DNA from: Calamus simplicifolius
Lineage: Eukaryota; Streptophyta; Magnoliopsida; Arecales; Arecaceae
Direction of reading: 5' to 3'
Length of the DNA: 64,000 nt
NCBI GenBank assembly: GCA_900491605.1
Contig: UESW01005078.1
Coordinates: forward strand, 400,840 to 464,839
Made by a program: the position numbers and the translations under genes. The notes under the pieces are model-generated. The model did not search any database. It was not told where the DNA came from and saw nothing but the letters and a program-made list of their open reading frames with translations. Below, one piece after another: positions 1 to 11,404 of the stretch (within the stretch, counting starts at the first letter, position 1; every line of letters starts with the position of its first letter).

Positions 1-738
1 CTATTTAACATAATTAATTTTTTTAAAAATATTATGATGCACTGAGTTGCGTCGCAATATTTTTTTCTCATAATTATATTTTATAAATATTAATTTTATT
101 TAAAATAATTATGATGCAATTAGTGCATCGCTAAATTAAAAATAATTTTTCTAATTTTCTGGTTTATTACGTCGCTAATGCGTCGCTATTTAATATAATT
201 AAATTTTTTAAAAACATTACGACGCACTGAGTTGCATCGTAATTATTTTTTCTCTTATTTATACTTTATTAAAATTAATTTTATTTAAAATAATTATGAT
301 GCAATTAATGCATCGCTAAATTAAAAATAATTTTTCTAATTTTTTGGTTTATTGCGTCGCTAATGAGTCACTATTTCACATAATTAATTTTTTTAAAGAC
401 ATTGCAACGCACAGAGTTGCGTCGTAATATTTTTTTCTCATATTTATATTTTATAAAAATTAATTTTACTTAAAATATTTGCGACGCAATTAGTACGTCG
501 CTAAATAAAAATAATTTTTCTAATTTTCTGGTTTATTGCATCGCTAATGCGTCGCTATTTAACATAATTAATTTTTTTAAAAACATTGTAACGCACTGAG
601 TTATGTTGCAATATTTTTTTCTCATATTTATAATTTATAAAAACTTAATTTAAAAATATTGCGACGCATTCCTTGCGTTGCTAAATAAAAAAAATTACTT
701 TTTTTTAATTTTCTGGTTTATTGAGTCGCTAATGCGTC
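1..738. repeat. 185-bp subterminal tandem repeat of the CACTA element
   Basis: Four successive units begin with CTATTT(A/C)A(C/T)ATAATTAA at 1, 186, 371 and 555, giving a period of 184-185 bp. Each unit carries about four GCGACGC/GCGTCGC-type heptamers separated by AT-rich DNA. The array begins before the window. It degrades into a dense cluster of the heptamers at 720-835, next to the terminus. Confidence 0.8.
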
Positions 739-853
739 GCTAATTGCGTCGCAATGATTTATTGTCGCGGATGCGTCGCAAAGTGGTCGTAATTTAGCGA
801 CGCAGTATTGCGTCGCTAAATTTGCATCGCTATTTCAGTATTTTCTTGTAGTG
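1..853. mobile_element. CACTA (En/Spm) DNA transposon, one terminus
   Basis: The segment ends with TTTTCTTGTAGTG at 841-853, the reverse complement of CACTACAAGAAAA, which is the canonical terminal inverted repeat of plant CACTA transposons. Inside this end the DNA is full of GCGACGC and its complement GCGTCGC in both orientations. This is the usual subterminal-repeat architecture that binds the transposase in this superfamily. The bases after the end, TAT (854-856), would be one copy of the 3-bp target duplication, but the other copy lies outside the window. No transposase coding sequence is present, so I cannot say whether the element is autonomous. The terminal motif is seen directly and the family assignment is established knowledge. 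Confidence 0.85.
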
Positions 854-897
854 TATGATGATTGGGTACATGGCAGAGGCTAGGACTAAGAAGTGAT

Positions 898-1424
898 CCA
901 TCCTACCTTATGGGATGGTTTTAACTTTGATCTTTCGAAGCCAAAGGGGTAAACATTTTGGAGAATGAGCCTCTAAAGAAGTTAAGGCACACCGACTACT
1001 ACAATATCTTCACTTTTCATCGCATGGGCTTCAGAAAGTTGAATGGTCAGTGGCAAAGGAGGCAACCTGGTGGCTTGCCAGAACTTGACAGATCAACCAG
1101 AGATGATGATGATATTGTTGAAGAGGTTCCTAAACTTTCAGCAGCTGGACCATCTGCTCCTAGACCTTCTCCACCTGGACCGAGCTCCTCAGCACCTCCA
1201 CCACTAGCTTTTTCTTGATATTTTCCTATTTTATCAGCTTTTTCACTCCATAGCAACTTTTACAAATCAAAAAACTGAGGATATCTGCTCTAGCTGAGCA
1301 AGAAAAGAGAATAAATGAGAGCTTCAAGGATCAATTTTTAAATTTGAAGCAGTTGATTTATATTTTAGAAGAGAAAGTTGAAAAGATTGAAAGTTCAATC
1401 ACTTCATCTACTTTGAAATTTTGA
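898..1424 (+). pseudogene. Third-ORF remnant of a retroelement (plant transposon-protein-like domain plus coiled coil)
   Basis: Three frames have to be combined. At 901-925 one frame reads LPYGMVLTLIF. At 931-1218 another reads a stretch containing HTDYYN, FHRMGF and NGQWQRR, followed by an acidic patch and a Pro/Ser-rich tail, ending in TGA. At 1272-1424 a third frame encodes a Glu/Lys/Leu heptad region (AEQEKRINESF and KQLIYILEEKVEKIE) that looks like a coiled coil. The order LPYGM, RMGF, W, Pro-rich, coiled coil resembles the C-terminal half of plant proteins annotated as 'putative plant transposon protein'. It lies just upstream of a polypurine tract and LTR, which is the position of the extra ORF in SIRE-type elements. 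Frameshifts make it non-functional. The family match is by eye only. Confidence 0.45.
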
Positions 1425-2223
1425 TTAAGGAATTTTGTAAGACTCAAGTGGAAGGAATGAGAGATATCTTAACTGAATTAAAGAGAATCCTGAAGATCAG
1501 TTCTATATAAAAGTCTCCTTCCCTTTCTACTTCTCCAGCTGATCCAAGCCAAGCCAAGCCAGTTCTTCCAATCCAACCAACCAATCAATCCAATCTATCT
1601 TAGCTTATCTTTAGATTTTAGGACTTCATAACTTGTAGTTAGATATTTGCTTTAAGTCAAGTTATGTTGTTTAAGTTGTTTCACATTTAGCTTGTACTTA
1701 GGATTTTACTTAAAATGTTATGTTTATTTCACACTTTGTTTGTACTTTATTCTTTGTAATCATGGTATCAGATTATGTATGCATGAAATTTTATGACTTA
1801 ATGAAATTGCTTTGATCTTTTTAAAATTCGGTGATGTTTGATTCTTATTCTGATTGATTGTATCCCAATCTGAGAAAGGACTATCCTATGCTCTCATAAC
1901 CTTTTGTTGATGACAAATAAGGGAAAGAGAGAGTTGTATATGCATATAGAATTTAAATAGACTTTAAATAGTATGCACATATTTAGGAGCTATCTTACTC
2001 AGGGGAGCCTATTTGAATTGATAATTTGAATTAAGTTTTAAGATTAAAAAAGTATGAATCATTATTGTTGATTTCTTGGAATAGATGAAATGAAGTAATA
2101 GTTCAAGATGAATTATGTTAAAATTTTGATAATTATCACTCTGATTAAATTGATATTGCTACTTATGTTTTAATTGATTTTGCATATACTCAATATTTTT
2201 GTCATCATAAAAAAGGGAAAGAT
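1425..2223 (+). other. 3' non-coding region and polypurine tract of the SIRE-like element
   Basis: No coding sequence is seen. The stretch is AT-rich, with phrases such as 'gttgatgacaaataaggga' (1902-1920) and 'gtcatcataaaaaaggga' (2200-2217) that are common just upstream of the 3' LTR in SIRE-like elements. The purine run AAAAAAGGGAAAGA at 2209-2222 immediately precedes the LTR start and is the likely plus-strand primer (polypurine tract). Confidence 0.55.
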
Positions 2224-2389
2224 TGTTGATCCAATTATTGATTTTGATGAATAACAAAAACCATACGAGTATATCTCTTATGTTACTAATGATTTGATTA
2301 AGTGTTTTAGGAATTTAAAGTATTTAATTAATCAAAATCTAAGAAAAATTGAGTTTGAATCCAATCCTAGTATCAAGTGTCAAGTTTCA

Positions 2390-2795
2390 TATATTAGAAC
2401 CAACTCTAGAGGGATTAGAGCCAACTTCGGAGTGTATCGAAATAGTTTGGTACTTTCGGCATGGATTAGAGCTGACTCCTGCAGAGATTAGAGCTGATTC
2501 TAATATGAAAATAGTGAACCTCTTTTTTGCATCAAATTAGAACCGACTCCTGCAGGGAATTAGAGCCGACTCTAATTGATAAATAGAGAATGATTTTTTG
2601 GAGCACATTTAGTGCCGACTCCTATATTTACTAGAGCCGACTCCAGCACTCAATGTATCGATCTCACGGAAAGTTAGAGCCGACTCTGCGACGAATGAAT
2701 TTTACTATTTTGAGTATTTCGACTTAGAGCCGACTCTAGGCCAGATTAGAGCCAACTCTAATATGTCAGAGGCAAATTTTAGAATATCAGAGACG
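2390..2795 (+). repeat. Degenerate short repeats around (T)TAGAGCCGACTC in U3
   Basis: About ten near-copies of TTAGAGCCGACTCT(A/G) occur at irregular spacing of 20-60 bp, for example near 2409, 2465, 2490, 2539, 2560, 2631, 2672, 2725 and 2746. The core GAGNCGACTC is nearly self-complementary. Such clusters of short motifs upstream of the TATA box are common in plant LTR U3 regions and may be protein-binding sites. The function is inferred. Confidence 0.7.
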
Positions 2796-2909
2796 ACTCA
2801 TAGGTTATCTTTTTCAACTAAACCTCAACGGCTCTTTCCTCTTTCATACTAAACTCATCCATAAGTATAATTAACGGCTAGTTTTCATCAAAATATGGAT
2901 TAAGAGAAT

Positions 2910-2918
2910 TATAAAAGG
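2910..2918 (+). promoter_or_regulatory. TATA box of the SIRE-like LTR
   Basis: TATAAAAGG lies about 690 bp into the LTR and just after the GAGCCGACTC repeat cluster, as expected for a U3 promoter. Confidence 0.5.
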
Positions 2919-3399
2919 GAGCTTCTAACCATTTGAAAAGGAGCAAAAAAATAAAGAAGAGAAGAAAAAATAAAAAAAAAAGTTCATATTTGAAATCCCA
3001 AGTGTTCGAAAAAGAGTTTAGAGAAATCCAAAACATTTAAAAGCCAACTTTGGAGGATTTTCATCAAATCAAAAAGAGAAGCAAAGAGCTCTAGTTCTTC
3101 AACATCCTCTACATAAATGAATCTTTCAAAGCTTCAATCCTATCTTAAGGAAGATCATCCAAGAGGAGAAAAGGAGAAAAAGAAAAGACCAACTTCAGAA
3201 ATCTTCTAAATCGGGCTCTTCTATTTATATCTTATTTATATTACCTATTGCTCATTTGAGAGGCTGATTTTTTGTTGTAACTTTACCCTTATTACATTTG
3301 ATTATGTTGGGTTTGGACTCCCTTCCTATGTGGAGAAAAGGCTCAAATGTGTAAGCCTACTTTGTGTCATACTTGTTTAAGTGGTGAGTCTGATTAGGG

Positions 3400-3969
3400 T
3401 GAGATTAGGTCATTTTGAGAGAGAAAAGAGAGCCGCCATTCGAGAGAGAGAGAAAAAGAAGTCCTTCCCGCACATACTTAGAGAAGCCACCGTAAAATCA
3501 TTACTGCAGATTCATCACCGTTGGATCGGGTTGAAATTTTGATAGTAGGTTCGGGACATTTGGTTCTTCATTCTGAAAGGTTGGATCGGTGAAACAAGGT
3601 TTGAGGTGCGAGAAACTCAGGTTGGACAGTAGCTCTATATTTTGGGTTTGTTAAACTTCTTGATTCTCTATTGTAAGCTTTTTAGCTTTATTTTGGTTGG
3701 CTGTGAGCACTCATTTATGTCTTATTTAAGACTCTCTTGTACCCTTATTTGATCATAGTAGAGCTATTTTTTGGTCTGGACGATCCATGGTTTTTACCCT
3801 TGCTTTGAGGGGTTTTTCATGTTAAAAATCTTGGTGTCTCTTGTGTGTTTGTGATATTCAATTGCTGCTATATTTTTGTTATTGCTCCTCACAGATTCTT
3901 GCAAGTTGTGGAAATATATCTCCGTTGCATATTGTGATTTGTTGTTACTGTGTTGTTGTTTCTCCATCA
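3400..3969 (+). repeat. 5' LTR of the Tork-like copia
   Basis: The LTR starts near TGAGATTAGGTCA and ends at CCATCA, four bases before the primer-binding site. It matches the 3' LTR at 8027-8597 along its length with scattered substitutions and small indels. Both contain 'gagagccgccattcgagaga' or a close variant. The numerous differences mean the insertion is not recent. Confidence 0.8.
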
Positions 3970-3972
3970 GAG

Positions 3973-3984
3973 TGGTATCAGAGC
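3973..3984 (+). other. Primer-binding site (initiator tRNA-Met)
   Basis: TGGTATCAGAGC, three bases after the 5' LTR, is the standard complement of the 3' end of plant initiator tRNA-Met used by most copia elements. The same 12-mer recurs at 8601-8612 after the 3' LTR, which shows that internal sequence restarts there. Confidence 0.9.
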
Positions 3985-4015
3985 TCTTTGGTTTGGGGCT
4001 ATTTGACTTGCTTGA

Positions 4016-7000
4016 ATGATGGAGGCAAATACAAATAATATAGTTTGTTTGAATGCACTAATTATCATTTATGGAAGGGAAAAATGAAGAATTTGCTATT
4101 TATGAAGAATTTGCATCTTCCTGTGCTTGCTACTAAGAAGCCGGATTCTAAGTCTGATGAGGAATGAGAATTTGAACATCAGCAGGTTTGTGGTTTTATT
4201 CGGCAGTATGTAAAAGATAATGTTTATAATTACATTGCTAATGAGACACATGCTAGAGCCTTGTGGGAGAAGATTGAATCATTGTATGCCCTAAATCAGG
4301 AAATAATAAATTATATTTATTAAATTCTCTGATGAATTTGAGGTATAAGGAGGGGACTTCTATTTTAGATCACTTGAATGAATTTTAAGGGCTCCTAGAT
4401 CAATTGTCAGGAATGGATATCAAGTTTGATGATGAAGTGTTGGGACTATGGCTACTGAATACTCTACCAAAGTCTTGGGAGACATTTCGGATTTTAATTA
4501 CAAACTCAGCCCCTAATGGTATTGTTACTTTGCAAATGGCAAAGGGTGGTGCTCTTAATGAGGAGATGAGAAGGAAGGCAAAGGGTACTTCATCTCAGTC
4601 CGAGGTGCTTGTCACTGAAAATAGGGGGAGAAGTCAGAGAAAAGAACCAAAGGGTGGTAGAGAGAAGAGCATAAGCAAGTCCAAGTCAAGATACAAGAAT
4701 GTGGAGTGTCATTATTGTCACAAAATAGGGCACATACAGAAGAATTATTTTATGAGGAAAAGGGAGAACAAAAGCAAGAAGGGTAAGCAGAAAGAGAAGG
4801 ATCGTGATGATGATGATGATTGTGTTACCACTGCTACCGATGATGATCTTATTATTCTTCGTGACCATGAGTCAGTTAATCTTGTATCAGATGAGAGCAT
4901 GTGGATAATTGATAGTGGCGCTACACTGCATGTTACACCAAGGAAGGAGTTCTTCACATCTTACACTTCTTGACTTTGGAGTGTTAAAGATGGGTAATGA
5001 TGGTGTCTAAGGTGATTGGTGTTGGTGATGTTTGCCTGCAAACCAACATGGGAATGCAGCTGCTGCTTCGAGGAGTCAAACATGCTCCGAATGTTTGCTT
5101 TAATTTGATTTCTGTGCAAATGCTTGATGATGGTGGTTATGATAATCACTTTGGCTCAAGAAAGTGGAAACTCACCAAAGGTAACTTGGTTATGGCTAGA
5201 GGAAAGAAAATTTCTAAACTGTATTGGACAAAAGCTTTGGTTGCTAAAGACAGTGTGAATGTCGTAGATATTGAGGCATCTTTGTGGCACCGAAGGCTTA
5301 GTCATATCAGTGAAAAAGGGCTGAACTGCTTAGCTAAAAAGGATGTGCTTCTAGGATTAAAGTGGAAAGTTGGAGAGTGTTCTCATTGCATGGCTGGTAA
5401 ACAAAACAGAGTATCCTTTAAGAAGCATCCTCTCTCAAGGAAGTTAGAGTTGCTTGAATTGGTGCATTCTGATGTTTGTGGTCCATTGAAGGTAAAATCC
5501 TTTAGTGGTGCACTTTATTTTGTTACCTTTATTGATGATTGTTCCAGGAAACTATGGGTCTATGTATTGAAGACAAAAGACCAGGTGTTGGAGAAGTTCA
5601 AATAGTTTCAGGCTTTAGTTGAGAGGCAGTCAGGCAAGAAGCTGAAATGTATTCGTACTAACAATGGTGGTGAGTATTGTGGACCCTTTGATGTCTATTG
5701 CAAGCAGCAGGGTATTGCACATGAAAATACTCCTCCTAAAACTCCTCAGCTGAATGGTTTAGCAGAAAGGATGAATAGGACATTGATTGAGAGAGTGAGG
5801 TGTATGCTCTTTGAAGCAAAATTGCCCAAACACTTTTGGGGTGAGGCACTGTACATGGCAGTGCATGTTATTAATCTTAGTCCTACAATTGCTTTGGACA
5901 GTGAGGCGCCAGACAAAATTTGGTTTGGCAAGAATGTCATATGATCATTTGCGAGTCTTCGATTGCAAGGCATTTGTGCATGTTCCGAAGGATGAGAGAT
6001 CCAAGTTGGATGCTAAGACGAGACAGTGCATCTTTATAGGTTATGGTCAAGATGAATTTGGTTACAGGTTTTATGATCCTATTGAGAAAAAGCTTATTAG
6101 AAGTCGTGATGTGGAGTTCATGAAAGACCAAACCGTTGAAGACATTGATAAGGTAAGAAGACTACACCCAAAAAAGGTAATAAGCTGATTGATGTTGATC
6201 CATTTCGGTTGCCTATTCACAATCTGGATAATGCTAAGAGTAGTGTTCAACAAGATGAGCAACATGATTATGTTGATGATCAACAGCTTGGAGATGAGTT
6301 AAATGTTCCAACTAATGATGATGAAGAGGATAAGATGTTACAAGGTGATAATCTTAGTTATGCTCCTGAACCACCTCAAAGTCAACTCAGGAAGTCTAAC
6401 AGGCAGAGATAACCATCTACAAGGTATTTGTCTGATGAGTATGTGACCTTGACTGATGGGGGAGAACCTGAGTGTTTTGAAGAGGCCATTGAGAGTGAAG
6501 AAAAACAAAAGTAGTTGGATGCAATGTGAGATGAGATGCAATCTTTGCATGACAATCACACTTATGATTTGGTGAAGTTGCCTAAAGACAAGAGGGCCTT
6601 GGAAAATAGGTGGATTTACAGGGTGAAACATGATAGTAATGCTGCATCTCCAAGGTATAAAGCCAGATTAGTGGTAAAAGGCTTCAGACAGAGGAAGGGT
6701 GTTGATTTTAATGAGATTTTCTCACCTGTGGTGAAGATGTCTTCTATTAGAACCGTGTTGAGTTTGGCTGCTACTCTTGATTTGGAGATAGAGCAAATGG
6801 ATGTGAAAACTACTTTCCTTCATGATGATTTGGAGGAAGAGATTTACATGAAGCAACCTATGGCTTTCAAGTTGAAGGCAAGGAAGACTATGTGTGTAGG
6901 CTAAGAAAGAGCCTATACAGTTTAAAGCAGGCTCCGAGGCAATGGTACAAGAAGTTTGAGTCTGTCATATGTGAGCAAGGCTACAAGAAGACTACTTCTG

Positions 7001-7974
7001 ACCATTGTATCTTGTTAAAAAGTTTTTACGATGACTTCATTATCCTGTTATTGTATGTTGATGACATGCTTATTATTGAAAAATGTTTCTAGAATTGACA
7101 TGTTAAAGAAGCAGTTGGGCAAGTCATTTGCAATGAAGGACATGGGAGCTGCTAAGCAGATTCTTGGTATAAGAATCATGCGTGATAGAATGGAGAAGAA
7201 ATTTGGCTGTCATAAGAACACTATATTGAAATGGTACTACAAAGATTCTAGATGAAAAATGCTAAGGCTGTAAGCACTCCTCTTGCTACTCATTTTAAGG
7301 TGAGTGCTAAACAAAGTCCTTCAAATGAAGTTGAGAAATTAGATATGGAACGGGTTCCTTATGCTTCTGTTGTGGGTAGTTTGATGTATGCAATGGTGTG
7401 CACAAGACTAGACATAGCATATGCTGTTGGTACTATCAGTAGATTTCTATCAAACCCAGGTAGAGAGCATTGGAATGCAGTGAAATTGGATTTTAAGGTA
7501 TCTTCGTGATACAACTGTATGGGGCTTTGTTTTGGAGGTAATGAGCCTACATTGGTGGGGTACTCAGACTCAGATATGGCTGGACATTGATTCCAGAAAG
7601 TCCATTTGGGCTATATGATTAAATTTGCAGGGGGAGCTGTGGCTTGGCAGTCTAAGTTGCAGAGGTGTGTAGCATTGTCAACTATAGAGGCAAAGTTCAT
7701 TGCCATTACTGAAGCATGCAAGAAGTTGCTATGGGTGAAGAAATTCTTACAGGAGCTAGGCTTTGTTCAGAACCAATATTTATTGTTTGTTGACAGTCAA
7801 AGTGCTATCCATCTTGGTAAGAATCCAACTTTCCATTCAAGGTCCAAACATATTGATGTGAGGTATCATTGGATACGTGATGTTTTGGATGCTAAGCTGT
7901 TGGAGTTGGCTAAAATTCATACTGATAATAATGGTGCTGATATGATGGCTAAAGCATTACCAAGAGAAGTTTGA
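4016..7974 (+). pseudogene. Copia gag-pol polyprotein, Tork-like, frameshifted
   Basis: Gag starts at ATG 4016 or 4019 but loses frame near 4055 (one base fewer than the second copy at 8680) and has a TGA at 4165-4167 where the second copy has TGG. The zinc knuckle (4707-4748) reads C-x2-C-x4-H-x4-Y, so its last Cys is replaced. The protease motif DSGAT is at 4911-4925. The integrase zinc domain (HRRLSH then CSHC) spans about 5287-5395. The integrase core has the first Asp in HSDVCG but RTNNGGEY at 5652-5675, where Asn replaces the usual catalytic Asp. Reverse transcriptase shows QMDVKT and YVDD (7054-7065). RNase H with a final HIDVRYH block ends at 7974. At least eight frame changes or stops break it. 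Confidence 0.85.
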
Positions 7975-8026
7975 AACTTATTGTGAGATCGCCAGTTTGG
8001 CGGTTATCTTCACATAGTTGTGAGGG

Positions 8027-8597
8027 GAGATTAGGTCATTTTTGAGAGAGAAAAGAGAGCCGTCATTCGAGAGAGAAGAGAAGAAAAGCCTTCCAGCACA
8101 TACTTAGAGTAACCACCGTAAAATCGCTACTGCAGATTTGTTTACCATTGGATCGGGCTGAAATTTTTACATCAGGTTTGGAACATCTGGTTCTTCATTC
8201 TGAACGGTTGGATCGGTGAAACAAGGTCTAAGGTGCGATAAACTCAGGTCGGACAGTAGCTCTATTTTTTGGGTTTGTTAAACTTCTTGGTTCTCTATTG
8301 TAAGCTTCTTAGCTTTATTGTTTGGTTGGCTGTGAGCACTCATTTGTGTTCTTGTTTTAGACTCTCTTGTACCCTTATTTGATCATAATGGAGCTATTTC
8401 TTTGGTTTGGATGACCCATGGCTTTTACCTTGCTTTGAGGGGTTTTCCGTTAAAAATCTTGGTGTCTCTTGTGTGTTTGTGATATTCAATTGCTGCCATA
8501 TTTTTGTTATTGCTCCTCACAGATTCTTGCAAGTTGGAGGAATATATCTCTGCTGCATATTGTGATTTGTTGTTACTATGTTGTTGTTTCCCCATCA
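8027..8597 (+). repeat. 3' LTR of the Tork-like copia
   Basis: This is homologous to 3400-3969 and also ends in CCATCA. The bases just before it, GTGAGGGGAGA (8020-8030), are the likely polypurine tract. It is followed by a second primer site and gag start rather than by flanking DNA. Confidence 0.8.
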
Positions 8598-8880
8598 GAG
8601 TGGTATCAGAGCTCTTTGGTTTGGGGCTATTTGACTTGCTTGAATGATGGAGGCAAATACAAATAAGATAGTTTATTTGAATGATACTAATTATCATTTG
8701 TGGAAGGGCAAAATGAAGGATTTGCTATTTATAAAGAATTTGCATCTTCCTGTATTTGCTACTAAGAAGCCGGATTCCAAGTTTGATGAGGAATGGGAAT
8801 TTGAACATCAGCAGGTTTGTGGTTTTATTCGGCAGTATATAGAAGATAATGTTTATAATCAGATTATTGATTCAATCAGG
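8598..8880 (+). pseudogene. Truncated second gag of the Tork-like copia
   Basis: After the 3' LTR a new primer site (8601-8612) and a gag ORF starting at 8644 or 8647 follow. The frame is open for 79 codons (NYHLWKGKMKDLLF, then HQQVCGFIRQY) and ends at TGA 8881-8883, where homology to the first copy stops at about 8870. It lacks both the frameshift and the stop seen in the first copy. The arrangement LTR-internal-LTR-internal(partial) points to a tandem element made by unequal recombination or template switching, later cut off. Confidence 0.8.
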
Positions 8881-9285
8881 TGATTGAATCAGGGAAGGCA
8901 TATTAGCCTCGTGCAAGCTAGGTAGCTTGTGGTAGGTTGTGTGCTGGTGAGCCTGTGAAAATTGGCTAGGTTCGTTGTGATCCCATTGTTAAAACAATAA
9001 GTTTGAGTTGTGAGCTTGTAAAACAACTCGCTGTAATCAGATAGATTATAGTGTGGGCCCAAGAGTTGCTTGGGAGTGGATGTAGGTGTAGCTAACATCG
9101 AACCACTATAAATCTTTGTGTTTATCGTGCTTGTCTCTTTTTCTCTCTACTCTCTGCTTTGCATTCTTAGCACAACACTCTTTGCATTTATCCTTGTGCA
9201 CATTCACTTTGTAAAATTATTTTTAAGCATCAAATTTTTTAAGAACCTAATTCACTCTCCCTCTGGGTTGCCATCTAGGCCAACA
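8881..9285 (+). mobile_element. SIRE-like LTR, second (R-U5) part
   Basis: The sequence contains 'cgaaccactataaatctttg' (9100-9119), a CT-rich stretch, 'aattcactctccctctgggt' (9249-9268) and the terminal CCATCTAGGCCAACA ending at 9285. These are the usual phrases at the 3' end of SIRE-like LTRs. It continues the LTR that begins at 2224 and stops at the copia insertion. The flank after the LTR is 'agatccttgatg'. Confidence 0.55.
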
Positions 9286-9369
9286 AGATCCTTGATGTAA
9301 ACTTACAATAATTGAAAACTCACTAGTTTTTTCTATTATTGTTTTAATGTAGCTATTGCTCTATTATAC

Positions 9370-9532
9370 ATATATTTGATCAATTCTATGTACCTTTTGG
9401 TAACTTTTTTTTCTCTAATACCTACCATATTATTCTCTTTGTACTCTATCATATGCTTTCTTTAAATCAATAAAGATCATATGAAAGTCTTTTTTCTTTT
9501 TCCTATACCTTCCATCAATCTCCTTAATAGCT
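9370..9532 (-). pseudogene. LINE reverse-transcriptase scrap
   Basis: The minus strand reads [17 protein letters not shown] then [14 protein letters not shown]. This matches the conserved block I/D-L-x-K-A-Y-D-R-V of LINE-type reverse transcriptases, of the RTE-like kind common in plants. A stop follows directly and the next residues (RIDQIYV) keep only weak similarity. About 50 codons remain, joined on one side to a microsatellite. It is a dead fragment. Confidence 0.7.
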
Positions 9533-9535
9533 ATA

Positions 9536-10596
<1,061 letters not shown>

Positions 10597-11404
10597 TGTG
10601 ATGCCCCTCCTTAAAGATGCCACATCGGGTAGGGAAAAAAAAGGTGAGTAGTTTATATATAGTAAAGTAAGAAGGACAAGGTACCAATTGAATCCCTTTT
10701 AGACTGTGGTGGTCCAAGTTGATGTGGACCTTGTCCGTTTTGCTTTCTTGTCATGAAATGGATTCGCGGGTTAGCGGGCCCAAATCGTTACATCATGGTA
10801 TCAGAGCCATGCACCAACCAAAAATACAGAAGCTAAGTGCCACACAGGGCAAAGTGCTACATCCATGGGATGAAAGCCACCTCTTGAATCTATGAGGGCC
10901 ACCTCTAGAATCCTACCTATCTGGTGGTTGCCTCTGGCGACAAGGATGTCGCCTCTTTAAGGGGGTAGATTGTGAGGCCCCTTCTTAAAGATCCCATATC
11001 GGGTAGGGAAGAAAAAGATGAGTGGTTTATATGCAGTAAAGTAAGAAGGACAATGTACTAATGAGACCCATTTTATACTGTGGTGGTTTAAGTTGGTGTA
11101 AACCTTGTCCGCCTTGCTTTCTTGTAATGAAATGGGTTCGTACTGCGGACTACCTGCCTGATGAATGCCTTTGATGATGAGAACGTTGCCTCTTTAAGGG
11201 GGGATAGATTGTGAGGCCCCTCCTTAAAGATCCCATATCGGGTAGGAGAAAAAAGGTGAGTGATTTATATATAGTAAAGTAAGAAGGATAAGGTACCAAT
11301 TGGATCCCTTTTGGACTGTGGTGGCCCAAGTTAGTGTAGACCTTGTTCGTCTTGTTTTCTTGTCACAAAATGGGTTCGCGGGTTAGTAGGCCCGGGTCGT
11401 TACA
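10597..11404 (+). mobile_element. TRIM (miniature LTR retrotransposon) with three LTRs
   Basis: Three copies of a roughly 195-bp LTR begin TGTGA(G/T)GCCCC at 10597, 10971 and 11210. The first (10597-10792) and third (11210-11404) end in CGTTACA. After the first comes TGGTATCAGAGC (10796-10807), an initiator-tRNA-Met primer site, then a non-coding internal region of about 165 bp ending in a purine tract (TTTAAGGGGGTAGA) right before the second LTR. The second LTR (10971 to about 11141) lacks its end, and the second internal region lacks its primer site, as if one deletion removed both. The whole is flanked by GTCAT on both sides (10592-10596 and 11405-11409). No coding capacity exists, as expected for a TRIM, which depends on enzymes from other elements. 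Confidence 0.9.

Larger units (their letters stand above)
2224..3395 (+). mobile_element. SIRE-like LTR, first (U3-containing) part
   Basis: The LTR starts with TGTTGATCC directly after the polypurine tract. It contains a run of degenerate GAGCCGACTC repeats, then a TATA box at 2910-2918, then A-rich leader-like sequence. At about 3390 it stops where a copia element begins. The missing 3' part of a typical SIRE-like LTR reappears at 8881-9285, after that copia element. The two pieces together are about 1.6 kb. Assignment to the SIRE type rests on the layout and on recognisable sequence phrases, not on an alignment. Confidence 0.6.
3400..8597 (+). mobile_element. Tork (Tnt1-like) Ty1/copia LTR retrotransposon, disabled
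   Basis: This is a full-length copia layout: LTR of about 570 bp, initiator-tRNA-Met primer site, gag, protease, integrase, reverse transcriptase, RNase H and LTR. Domain order (integrase before reverse transcriptase) identifies Ty1/copia. Wording of the gag, integrase and C-terminal blocks is closest to the Tork lineage that includes tobacco Tnt1. It sits inside an older SIRE-like LTR. Multiple frameshifts, stops and altered catalytic residues show it is dead. A candidate target duplication TGATT (3391-3395 and 8881-8885) would enclose the element plus its truncated second copy, but five bases is weak evidence and the boundaries do not fall exactly on LTR ends. Confidence 0.85.

Noticed and set aside
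3973..3984. tRNA-Met-like sequences (also at 8601, 10796 and 59327)
   Set aside because: Only the 12-13 bases complementary to a tRNA 3' end are present, directly after LTRs. They are primer sites, not tRNA genes.
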